From the NCBI GenBank assembly GCA_031295725.1, contig JAUMNV010000048.1, positions 1 through 5,738 of the forward strand: a stretch of 5,738 nt of DNA, read 5' to 3'. Shown here one piece after another: positions 1 through 5,738 of the stretch (within the stretch, counting starts at the first letter, position 1; each line of letters begins with the position of its first letter). The notes under the pieces are model-generated. The model was not told the DNA's origin and did no database searches. It worked only from the letters and a program-made list of their open reading frames with translations. Made by a program: the position numbers and the translations under genes. The DNA comes from Collinsella sp. (lineage in GTDB: Bacteria > Actinomycetota > Coriobacteriia > Coriobacteriales > Coriobacteriaceae).

Positions 1-203
1 AGCGTGTAAGAGAAGGAAGATCGGCAAAGTACAACCCCAAACGCAATGACAACTTAATGAGGTAACTGCCACATGTGAGGCACCCAGGGCATTGCTGTCT
101 CGATTTTGAGCACGATGCCTTCCGCCTTGCATGGGCCGTTCCATCCCGCCCCTGCAGCAACTGCCTCACGGGCTCATTGAGAACCGCATAGCACCCCAAC
201 GTC

Positions 204-251
204 AGCACATCACCCACGGCAAGCACATCACTCACGACAACCAACACATCA
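204..251 (+). repeat. Short imperfect direct repeats in CA-rich leader
   Basis: AGCACATCACCCACGGC at 204-220 recurs as AGCACATCACTCACGAC at 222-238, matching at 15 of 17 positions with an 18-base period. The core CACATCA appears a third time at 245-251, and a shorter ACATCA follows near 265. This could be a small tandem duplication that has decayed, or a low-complexity leader under selection to stay unfolded. No protein-binding site is recognised. Confidence 0.45.
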
Positions 252-277
252 ACAAACAGCACGAACATCAACCGATT

Positions 278-284
278 GGAGAAG
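278..284 (+). promoter_or_regulatory. Ribosome binding site fixing the start of the first gene
   Basis: GGAGAAG lies with its GGAG core five bases before the ATG at 287. The longer in-frame start at 131 has no such site, so this decides the start in favour of 287. Confidence 0.7.
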
Positions 285-286
285 CT

Positions 287-1177
287 ATGACAAACCACCA
301 CGCAGAAGACGGCGATAAGAAAAGCATTCTGGATGCCCGCATTGAGCGAGCATATGCAAACGAATATGACGCCGCCTTTGCCGCCGCGACCATCAAGAAC
401 TACGCGTCGCTACCGCTCGCGACGATCTTGGCCGACCACCCTCAACTGCTGAAGCGCTGCACAAAGATCATGGGCGACCCCGACATTCGCAAGCTGACAG
501 ACCCCTATGCCCCAAAACGCGACAACGATTCGTACGTTCTTACCGTAGGCTGCCTAGCCCATATGCTTACGGCGCTCGACACGAAACTCAAGCTCGAATG
601 GGAACCCGACGAGCGTCATGAACTCGAAAGCAAGCGGAACACCCTGCGCACCGCAATGTTCCTTCCGTTGGACGGCCTCAAGCGCTGCAACGTCGAGCTC
701 AATACACAGGCGCGGCATAAGCCCGGGATCACGGGGCAGAAAACTCCAAGACCCCATGCGGCCATCGTCGACCGCAACCGATATAACCGCATGACCGCGC
801 ACTTTTCCGCCGAGGGAGCAGCCATAAGGACGCTGATCGACCTGCTGTGCCTCCTGAACATCAACGAGCTATTTGAGGGCTATCTCGCCCTTGTTCCCGC
901 GACGGCACCCAAGTCGGTAGCAAAGATCATCGAGACCTGCAGACGCCAGTTTGAGCGCCATCGCAATGGCAGCGAGATGAACGCCAGCATCGCGCAGTAC
1001 TACGCGGCTCATTACAAAAATGACGGATGTGCCCCTGTCGAGCATCAGCTGCGGCTCGCCTACACCACGCCCGCCGCAACGCTCCATCGCTTTGGAGCCC
1101 TTGGCGCTTGCGAGCCGCACGAACAGGCAGCCTGCCCCACAACCGAGCTCGATCTCAGGCTCGGACGAACCCTGTAG
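287..1177 (+). CDS. Hypothetical protein, 296 residues, first gene of the cassette
   Basis: I do not recognise this protein. It is predicted to be soluble and mostly alpha-helical, with no signal peptide and no clear membrane segment; the most hydrophobic stretch is about residues 182-203 (around LIDLLCLLNINELFEGYLAL), which is interrupted by Asn and Glu. The N-terminus (residues 1-25) is charged and helical. A basic middle section rich in Arg, His and Pro lies at about 143-170, and a Cys/His-containing tail at 248-283 shows no ordered zinc-binding spacing. No catalytic motif is visible. The start at 287 is chosen because of the GGAGAAG site just before it. The ClpP-like peptidase gene begins 63 bases after its stop on the same strand, so it is probably cotranscribed with the peptidase and the ATPase. 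It may be a substrate, adaptor or structural partner, but that is guesswork from position only. Confidence 0.7.
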   Translation: MTNHHAEDGDKKSILDARIERAYANEYDAAFAAATIKNYASLPLATILADHPQLLKRCTKIMGDPDIRKLTDPYAPKRDNDSYVLTVGCLAHMLTALDTKLKLEWEPDERHELESKRNTLRTAMFLPLDGLKRCNVELNTQARHKPGITGQKTPRPHAAIVDRNRYNRMTAHFSAEGAAIRTLIDLLCLLNINELFEGYLALVPATAPKSVAKIIETCRRQFERHRNGSEMNASIAQYYAAHYKNDGCAPVEHQLRLAYTTPAATLHRFGALGACEPHEQAACPTTELDLRLGRTL

Positions 1178-1198
1178 CCCGCCAGCCCCTCCGCGGGC
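1177..1198 (+). other. Small intercistronic hairpin
   Basis: GCCCGC (1177-1182, beginning on the last base of the first gene's stop codon) pairs with GCGGGC (1193-1198) around a 10-base loop. There is no run of T after it, so it is not a standard intrinsic terminator; it could protect or separate the upstream and downstream messages, or be chance in GC-rich DNA. Confidence 0.25.
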
Positions 1199-1240
1199 AA
1201 CAATCCTATTCCACAACACAACCAACAGAAAGGAGTCCTC

Positions 1241-1858
1241 ATGGACACCAATCATTCCCCCATCATCAGCCCCCTCACCATGCGTGAATCCGCCCGAGGT
1301 ATCACGCTCACCAGCATTTACGATGAGATGCTCGCCCGTCGCGAGCTCTCCGTCATGGGAAACATCGAAACCCCGATGGCCCACGACCTATGCCAGCAGA
1401 TCCGTCTGCTCGATGCCACCGATCCCAGCCGCCCCATCACCATATTTGTCGCCAGCGCCGGCGGAAGCGTGCGATCGGGTCTTGCGATCTATGACGCCAT
1501 GCGCCTCGCATCGTGCCCCATCCGCACCGTCTGCCTGGAATTCGCCGCGTCCATGGGCGCCGTGATCTTTATGGGCGGCGACGATCGCCGTATGGCGCCC
1601 CATGCAGAGCTCATGATTCACGACCCGCTGATCCCCCAGGGGGCAGGCGGCTCGGCACTTGCGCTGCAGGAAACCAGCCGGCGTCTCATGCAGACCCGCA
1701 AGACCCTCACGCAAATCCTCTCGGACCGCAGCGGCCTCACGCCCAAGCGCATCCAGTCCCTCACCGCAAAAGACACCTACCTTTCGGCCGAGCGCGCCGT
1801 CGAGCTCGGCTTTGCCCACGAAATCCTCTCGACCACCAAGGAGGTCGCCCATGTCTAA
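1241..1858 (+). CDS. ClpP-family serine peptidase (S14), mobile-element-like variant
   Basis: A 205-residue ClpP-like peptidase. In this family subunits stack as two rings enclosing a proteolytic chamber, fed by a partner ATPase. The catalytic triad is readable: Ser104 in FAASMGAVI, His127 in LMIHDPL and Asp178 in AKDTYLSAERAVE. The oxyanion-hole loop AGGSV is at 73-77, although the usual INSPGGSV is FVASAGGSV here. The helical handle region (about 135-165) is present, and length is normal for ClpP. The LMIHDPL and GGSALALQE stretches resemble ClpP-like proteins of accessory elements more than housekeeping ClpP. No secretion signal is seen, so it should be cytosolic. A strong GAAAGGAG (1228-1235) sits five bases before the ATG. 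The gene overlaps the downstream ATPase gene by 8 bases, implying coupled expression. No ClpX, ClpA or ClpC gene is in the window; whether the peptidase borrows a host unfoldase or works with the neighbour ATPase is unknown. Confidence 0.9.
   Translation: MDTNHSPIISPLTMRESARGITLTSIYDEMLARRELSVMGNIETPMAHDLCQQIRLLDATDPSRPITIFVASAGGSVRSGLAIYDAMRLASCPIRTVCLEFAASMGAVIFMGGDDRRMAPHAELMIHDPLIPQGAGGSALALQETSRRLMQTRKTLTQILSDRSGLTPKRIQSLTAKDTYLSAERAVELGFAHEILSTTKEVAHV
1838..1844 (+). promoter_or_regulatory. Ribosome binding site fixing the ATPase start
   Basis: AAGGAGG lies inside the end of the peptidase gene, six bases before the ATG at 1851. It shows that the ATPase begins at 1851 and not at the in-frame ATG at 1659, whose extra 64 residues would just be a Ser/Pro/Arg-rich shadow of the peptidase frame. 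Confidence 0.85.
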
Positions 1859-3155
1859 CCTCGCCAGCCGCCTCGCCGCATCTGAGTCCGCATTGTCCAC
1901 CATCCTCGCCAAGGATCGAACGCTTTCCTGCGACACCCGCCAAACGGGACTCAACAACAATGCACTTGTGATCGGCCCCTCGGGAGCCGGCAAGACCCGA
2001 AACGTCCTCAAGCCCAACCTACTGCAAATGAACGCAAGCTACATCGTGCTCGACACCAAAGGCACGCTCTGTCGCGAAGTGGGACCCGTGCTGGCAGCCC
2101 ACGGTTACCGCGTGCAATGTCTCAACTTCGCCGACCTCAACACCGTCCCGGCCCTTGCGCCCGGCATCGAGCGCTGCGGCTACAACCCCCTGAGGCACAT
2201 TCGCCGCAAGGCGGACGGCAGGCCCAACCAGCAGGACATCCTCTCGGTGGCAAAGGCCATCTGCCCCATCGAGGACAACAACCAGCCTTTTTGGGATCAT
2301 GCGGCGGCAAACCTGCTGTCGTGTCTTATCGCCTACGTCACCGAACAGCTACCCGCCGACGAGCAGACGATCAGCTCGGTCATCAAGCTGATCGAGCACC
2401 TGCAGGACGGTGCCACGAGTCGATTGTTTGACGACCTGATCACGACCGACCCCCAAAGCTATGCCCTCTCGTTATGGCGGCGCTACGCCATTACGCAAAA
2501 TGCCGAGCGCATGCACGCGAGCATCGTCGGCATCCTTGCCGAAAAGGTCATGTGTCTGGGATTTGACGGTGCGGCACAGCTCTATCGTGAGTGCCATCAG
2601 GTGGACTTCGCTTCCATGGGACACACCCCCTGCGCCCTGTTTGTAACCGTGAGCGATATTGACCGCAATCTCGATCCGCTGACCGGCCTCTTTATTTCGC
2701 AGGCGTTTATGGGCCTCATTCGTGAGGCCGATAGGCAGCCCGACGGCAGCCTGCCCGTGCCCGTGCGCTTTATGCTCGATGACTTCGCAAATCTGCAGAT
2801 CCCCCAGATCGACAACGTGCTCTCGATTATCCGAAGCCGCAACATCTGGGCAACGCTGCTGCTGCAGTCGACCAACCAGCTCGATGCGCTCTATGGCGAG
2901 GCACGCGCACGCTCCATCATGGGCAACTGCGACACGCATCTGGTGCTGGCGTTCCAGGATCCCGAGAGTGCCCGGGTGTTTTCCGACCGCGCCGACGCGC
3001 TGCCCAGCACGCTCATGGCGACGCCGATTGATCGCTCGTGGCTCTTTGTACGCGGTCGCACTCCCGAACAGGTCGAGCGCTTTAGGCTCGAAGACCATCC
3101 GCTCTACGGGGAGCTGCCCGAGGCGCAGCGAGGCCATGCGGAGGCCGAGATCTAG
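1851..3155 (+). CDS. VirD4/TraG-like coupling-protein ATPase, soluble short form
   Basis: A 434-residue P-loop ATPase of the TraG/VirD4 type IV coupling-protein family, whose members are hexameric motors that feed DNA or protein to a secretion channel. Features in order: Walker A GPSGAGKT (42-49), then KPNLLQMNASYIVLDTKG (54-71), which aligns with the family's DPKGE region; YNPLRHI (111-117); FWDHAAANLL (147-156); a helical domain (about 165-245); Walker B FMLDDFANL (307-315); IRSRNI (327-332); the conserved Gln339 in LLLQSTNQL; and GNCDTHLVL (358-366). The pattern is closest, from memory, to the VirD4-like CD1115 group. Relatives typically carry N-terminal membrane helices and are longer; here only about 38 residues precede the P-loop and none form a membrane segment. 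The usual Walker B Glu is Asp311, and DPKGE is DTKGT. The start overlaps the peptidase stop (ATGTCTAA). No relaxase or channel genes are seen beside it, so a DNA-transfer role is uncertain. Confidence 0.88.
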   Translation: MSNLASRLAASESALSTILAKDRTLSCDTRQTGLNNNALVIGPSGAGKTRNVLKPNLLQMNASYIVLDTKGTLCREVGPVLAAHGYRVQCLNFADLNTVPALAPGIERCGYNPLRHIRRKADGRPNQQDILSVAKAICPIEDNNQPFWDHAAANLLSCLIAYVTEQLPADEQTISSVIKLIEHLQDGATSRLFDDLITTDPQSYALSLWRRYAITQNAERMHASIVGILAEKVMCLGFDGAAQLYRECHQVDFASMGHTPCALFVTVSDIDRNLDPLTGLFISQAFMGLIREADRQPDGSLPVPVRFMLDDFANLQIPQIDNVLSIIRSRNIWATLLLQSTNQLDALYGEARARSIMGNCDTHLVLAFQDPESARVFSDRADALPSTLMATPIDRSWLFVRGRTPEQVERFRLEDHPLYGELPEAQRGHAEAEI

Positions 3156-3233
3156 GCGCAGGGTTCTCACAGCGCGCGGCGCCCCGGCGATGTTCCACAA
3201 AGGCCGTGCGCCCCGGGACCACGGCAAAGCAAA

Positions 3234-3263
3234 GGGGCCCGCATCCGATAGGATACGGGCCCC
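3234..3263 (-). terminator. Rho-independent terminator of pgi
   Basis: A 13-pair stem with arms at 3234-3246 and 3251-3263 closes a 4-base loop and lies 33 bases past the pgi stop. The one C/A mismatch on the plus strand (3242 with 3255) becomes a G-U pair in minus-strand RNA. Minus-strand transcription leaves the stem into TTTGCTTT, a moderate U-tract, while the plus-strand exit (TGACTATAAG) is not U-rich. Both points indicate it serves pgi and not the converging ATPase gene. Confidence 0.85.
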
Positions 3264-3296
3264 TGACTATAAGACGCGATGCGTTAACAGCAGCGA

Positions 3297-4991
3297 CTAC
3301 TTGCGATGCGCGCGATAGAACTCGATAAGCGCCTGAGTCGAAGCGTCCTGCTCGGCCTTGGCGGCGTCGTCGTGGAAAGCCGGGGTGATCTGCTTGGCAA
3401 GCTGCTTGCCCAGCTCGACGCCCCACTGGTCGTAGGAGTCGATGCCCCAGACCGTGCCCTCGACAAACGTAATGTGCTCGTACAGGGCGATGAGCTCGCC
3501 GAGCGCAAACGGGGTCAGCGTGTCGCCGAAGATCGAGGTCGTCGGACGGTTGCCCTCAAAGCAGCGGGCCGGGACGATCTGCTCGGGCGTGCCCTCGGCG
3601 CGCACTTCATCGGCCGTCTTACCAAAGGCGAGTGCCTTGGTCTGGGCCAGGAAGTTGCCCAGGAACAACTCGTGGACATCCTGGCCGCTGTCGGTTGCGG
3701 GGTTGGCAGTGTTTGCGAAAGCGATAAAGTCGGCCGGAACCACCACGGTGCCCTGATGCAGCAGCTGGTAGAAGGCATGCTGGCCGTTGGTGCCGGGCTC
3801 GCCCCAGAAGATCTCACCGGTATCGGAGGTCACAGCGCTGCCGTCCCAGCGGACGTGCTTGCCGTTGGACTCCATGGTGAGCTGCTGCAGGTAGGCCGGG
3901 AAACGGTGCAGGTACTGGCAGTACGGCAGCACGGCGTGGCTCTTGGAACCGAAGAAGTTGACGTACCAGACGTTGAGCAGGCCCATCAGCGCGACGGCAT
4001 TGTTCTCGAGCGGCGTGTTGCAGAAGTACTCGTCGATGGCGTGGAAGCCCTCGAGGAACTGCTGGAAGCGCTCGGGGCCGAGCACGACGATCAGTGACAG
4101 GCCCACGGCGGAGTCAACGGAATAGCGGCCGCCGACCCAGTTCCAGAAACCGAAGGCGTTGGCGGGGTCGATACCGAAGGCCTCGACCTTCTCGAGTGCG
4201 GTGGAGACGGCGACGAAGTGCTTTGCCACGGCCTCGGCGTTCTGTTCATCGGAGCCGTCGATGGCGCCCTGAGCCTTGAGCTGCTCGAGCATCCAGGTCT
4301 TGACCTCGCGGGCGTTGGTGAGGGTCTCGAGCGTAGTGAAGGTCTTGGAGACGATGATCACGAGCGTGGTCTCGGGATCGAGGCCCTTGAGCTTCTCTGC
4401 CTGATCGTTGGGGTCGATGTTGGAGATGTAGCGGCAGTCGATACCGGCGTCGGCGTAGGGACGCAGGGCCTCGTAGGCCATGACCGGGCCCAGATCGGAG
4501 CCACCTATGCCGATGGACACCAGGTGCTCGATCTTCTTACCGGTTACGCCCTTCCACTCACCGGAGCGCACGCGCTCGGCGAAGGCGTACATGCGGTCGA
4601 GGACCTCGTGCACGTCGGCGACGACATCCTGGCCGTCGACAATGAGCTGACCCTTCTCGCTTGCCGGACGACGAAGCGCGGTGTGCAGGACGGCGCGGTC
4701 CTCGGTGGTGTTGATGTGCTCGCCGGAGAACATGGCGTCACGGCGCTCCTCGAGCTTCACCTCGCGGGCAAGATCGCACAGCAGCTTGACGGTCTCATCA
4801 GTCACCAGGTTCTTCGACAGATCGAAGTGCAGGTCACCGGCGTCAAAGCTCAGCTTGTTCACGCGGTCGGCGTCAGCAGCGAACCAGGCCTTGAGGTCGA
4901 TACCTTCGGCCTCGAGCTTCTCCTGATGAGCCTCGAGCGCCTTCCAAGCGGCAGTCGACGTAGCATCGATAGGTGCGGCAACAGTTGCCAT
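3297..4991 (-). CDS. pgi: Glucose-6-phosphate isomerase
   Basis: Interconverts glucose 6-phosphate and fructose 6-phosphate in the cytosol, the second step of glycolysis and a link to gluconeogenesis. The 564-residue product is the long form (about 550 residues, as in E. coli and animals), not the roughly 450-residue Bacillus form. Visible motifs: [10 protein letters not shown] (159-168) and SKTFTTLET (215-223) for sugar-phosphate binding; family signature one [14 protein letters not shown] (284-297); catalytic-base Glu374 in TMESNGK; His405 in [10 protein letters not shown], matching the ring-opening His; and signature two [14 protein letters not shown] (516-529) with the active-site Lys529. 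All key residues are present, so it should be active. The start at 4991 is preferred over an in-frame codon nine residues earlier because AGGAGGA precedes it. It appears monocistronic: a strong terminator follows it, and an inverted repeat separates it from the next minus-strand gene upstream. Confidence 0.98.
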   Translation of the reverse strand: MATVAAPIDATSTAAWKALEAHQEKLEAEGIDLKAWFAADADRVNKLSFDAGDLHFDLSKNLVTDETVKLLCDLAREVKLEERRDAMFSGEHINTTEDRAVLHTALRRPASEKGQLIVDGQDVVADVHEVLDRMYAFAERVRSGEWKGVTGKKIEHLVSIGIGGSDLGPVMAYEALRPYADAGIDCRYISNIDPNDQAEKLKGLDPETTLVIIVSKTFTTLETLTNAREVKTWMLEQLKAQGAIDGSDEQNAEAVAKHFVAVSTALEKVEAFGIDPANAFGFWNWVGGRYSVDSAVGLSLIVVLGPERFQQFLEGFHAIDEYFCNTPLENNAVALMGLLNVWYVNFFGSKSHAVLPYCQYLHRFPAYLQQLTMESNGKHVRWDGSAVTSDTGEIFWGEPGTNGQHAFYQLLHQGTVVVPADFIAFANTANPATDSGQDVHELFLGNFLAQTKALAFGKTADEVRAEGTPEQIVPARCFEGNRPTTSIFGDTLTPFALGELIALYEHITFVEGTVWGIDSYDQWGVELGKQLAKQITPAFHDDAAKAEQDASTQALIEFYRAHRK

Positions 4992-4995
4992 AGAG

Positions 4996-5002
4996 TCCTC
5001 CT
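4996..5002 (-). promoter_or_regulatory. Ribosome binding site fixing the pgi start
   Basis: In minus-strand reading, AGGAGGA is followed by CTCT and then the ATG at 4991. It overlaps the nine-codon in-frame extension reaching 5018, so that extension is probably untranslated. Confidence 0.85.
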
Positions 5003-5050
5003 CAGCATACGGGCGCACGCCTACATGCGCCCGGACATTCAGATCCCACT

Positions 5051-5092
5051 ATTCTAGCGCAGGTCAAGACTATAATCAGCGAGCGTTGCCAA
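5051..5092 (-). promoter_or_regulatory. Possible pgi promoter region
   Basis: This is the only AT-richer stretch close upstream of pgi. Minus-strand hexamers include TAGAAT (5051-5056), TATAGT (5069-5074), TTGACC (5062-5067) and TTGGCA (5087-5092). None form a pair with standard 16-18 base spacing (TTGGCA to TATAGT is 12), so the exact promoter cannot be assigned; TATAGT or TAGAAT as a -10 is the best guess. Confidence 0.3.
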
Positions 5093-5116
5093 TCGGCCCC
5101 CAAACGGCAACCGACC

Positions 5117-5180
5117 AAAAAGGGACAGGTTTATTTTGGCAGGCCAAACGCTTTACCAACCAAAAATAACCCATCCCTTT
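5117..5180 (-). terminator. Long imperfect hairpin, likely terminator of the upstream minus-strand gene
   Basis: Arms 5119-5143 and 5156-5180 pair at 19 of 25 positions on the plus strand, with three symmetric two-base mismatches. In minus-strand RNA, three of the six mismatched positions become G-U pairs (5126/5173, 5127/5172, 5140/5159), giving 22 of 25 pairs. Minus-strand transcription ends the stem with CCCTTTTTGG, five U in a row. It begins ten bases past the stop codon of the dehydrogenase-like gene. Position, strand-specific pairing and U-tract fit an intrinsic terminator. The length and regular mismatches also fit a dispersed palindromic repeat that has been taken over as a terminator. 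Confidence 0.6.
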
Positions 5181-5190
5181 ATGGCAGATA

Positions 5191-5715
5191 TTAGGCCGCA
5201 GCGCACACACTGCCGAGCAGCTCGCGCAGAGGAGACCCAATGCCCTCCAACAGTTCGGGCGCAATGATGGCAAAAACGGGAACCTCGCCGGCTCCCACGA
5301 CGGCAGGCACCTTGCCCTCGGAAACGATGCATCCATAAGGCACAAAGCCGTCCTCGCCGGCATCGAGCACGGCCATGCGACGAGCGAGTTCGCGCGCAAA
5401 GCCCGCCGTATCGGCATCGCCGATCGCCAGGACAAAGTCCACGCCCTCATCGGTCGCCAGGGCTACGGCCTCGTCGACCAGCTCGTCTCCCCCGTCACCG
5501 CCGACCGATCCGCAACGAAAGAGCACGCGTTCGAGCAGAGCACGGTCGAGCGAGCCGAGTGCCGCCGAAACGAGCTCATCACGCGTGTGCCTGTCACCGC
5601 CCAACACGACCAGCGCCTTGGTGCCACCGTAGTGAGCGACCAATCGTCCGCACCAGCGAGCCACGTCTCCATCCGCAACAAGGCGCGTCGGCATACCAAA
5701 CCCATAATTGACCAT
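5191..5715 (-). CDS. Truncated iron-containing alcohol dehydrogenase-like protein (N-terminal domain only)
   Basis: The 174-residue product resembles only the N-terminal nucleotide-binding half of group III iron-containing alcohol dehydrogenases (butanol dehydrogenase type, usually about 380-390 residues). It has the typical opening (NYGFGMPTRLVADGDV), a KALVVLGGD strand-turn (about 33-41) and DEGVDFVLAIGDADTAGFAR (about 89-108). This last aligns with the family's VDFILAVGGGSVIDTAK element, but GGGS has become GDAD and the Lys is lost. The metal-binding C-terminal domain with its conserved His/Asp residues is absent. The frame is open and ends cleanly at TAA followed by a hairpin, so it looks like an intentional short protein or an old, tidy remnant, not a fresh frameshift. 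It is unlikely to be a working dehydrogenase. The ATG at 5715 fits homology best; a GTG at 5724 (three residues longer) is possible, and GGAAGGG at 5727-5733 is not ideally spaced for either. Confidence 0.7.
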   Translation of the reverse strand: MVNYGFGMPTRLVADGDVARWCGRLVAHYGGTKALVVLGGDRHTRDELVSAALGSLDRALLERVLFRCGSVGGDGGDELVDEAVALATDEGVDFVLAIGDADTAGFARELARRMAVLDAGEDGFVPYGCIVSEGKVPAVVGAGEVPVFAIIAPELLEGIGSPLRELLGSVCAAA

Positions 5716-5738
5716 CTTTCCCACAACCCTTCCGTGCG

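Larger units (their letters stand above)
1..286. other. Non-coding leader upstream of the three-gene cassette
   Basis: No convincing gene is seen on either strand. An open frame continues upstream of the first gene to an ATG at 131, but that ATG has no ribosome binding site and would add 52 residues rich in His, Gln and Asn, which look like translated leader. From about 204 the plus strand becomes very rich in CA and AAC steps with few G or T, so the transcript there should be largely unstructured just ahead of the first start codon. I found no good -35/-10 pair; TTGAGC and TTGCAT near 106-135 are only 15 bases apart and poor matches. The promoter of the cassette is presumably here or to the left of the window. 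Confidence 0.5.

Noticed and set aside
75..169. GTGAGGCA (75-82) and TGCCTCAC (162-169) as an inverted repeat marking an element end or operator
   Set aside because: Only eight bases, separated by 79, without supporting target duplication or flanking structure; too weak to call.
131..286. N-terminal extension of the first gene to the ATG at 131
   Set aside because: There is no ribosome binding site at 131, the extra residues are low-complexity His/Gln/Asn, and a good site precedes the ATG at 287.
1388..2017. Minus-strand open frame of 209 residues opposite the peptidase and ATPase genes
   Set aside because: It spans two clearly real plus-strand genes, its translation has no family features, and it arises from the third-position GC bias of those genes.
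2553..2564. LGF tripeptide in the ATPase (residues 236-238), similar to the ClpP-docking loop tripeptide of ClpX/ClpA unfoldases
   Set aside because: It lies in the helical domain at a position that appears to align with ordinary VirD4-family sequence, not in an exposed loop known for docking; a three-residue match is expected by chance.
3179..3216. Direct repeat GCGCCCCGG at 3179-3187 and 3208-3216 as a possible attachment site
   Set aside because: Nine GC-only bases in a GC-rich intergenic region, with no integrase gene or tRNA nearby; likely chance.
3306..5057. Long plus-strand open frames opposite pgi (263 residues at 3306-4097 and 279 residues at 4218-5057)
   Set aside because: They are mirror frames of a highly conserved, GC-biased gene, with no ribosome binding site and no recognisable domains; the minus-strand product is unmistakably glucose-6-phosphate isomerase.

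Overview
The window reads as chromosomal DNA from a fairly GC-rich bacterium with strong AGGAGG-type ribosome binding sites. The mix of a long-form glucose-6-phosphate isomerase, a TraG/VirD4-like ATPase of the kind common in gut Firmicutes and Actinobacteria, and a reduced iron-alcohol-dehydrogenase-like protein suggests a gut coriobacterium such as Collinsella. That placement is an inference from protein style, not a database match.

Left half (about 1-3155, plus strand): a 286-base leader with a CA-rich, weakly repetitive stretch is followed by three genes reading the same way. They are a 296-residue protein I do not recognise, a ClpP-family serine peptidase with an intact Ser-His-Asp triad, and a 434-residue VirD4/TraG-type ATPase. 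The ATPase start codon overlaps the peptidase stop, so these two are probably translationally coupled. The ATPase has no membrane anchor, and two of its motifs are altered (DDFAN where DEFAN is usual, DTKGT where DPKGE is usual). No relaxase, VirB-type channel protein or integrase gene is visible. A conjugation-type motor tied to a self-compartmentalising peptidase, with an unknown partner, is the most unusual thing here. It could be the remnant or one edge of an integrated element, or a small autonomous machine.

Right half (about 3234-5738, minus strand): the housekeeping gene pgi converges on the cassette and ends at a strong hairpin that works as a terminator only in the minus-strand direction. 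Upstream of pgi is a roughly 170-base gap with a long imperfect inverted repeat directly after the stop of the next minus-strand gene. That gene encodes a short protein resembling only the N-terminal nucleotide-binding domain of iron-containing (butanol-type) alcohol dehydrogenases. Its glycine-rich cofactor motif is degraded and it has no metal-binding domain.

The left cassette and the right housekeeping genes show no functional link beyond proximity. The cassette has no convincing terminator of its own, so its transcripts may run antisense into pgi.
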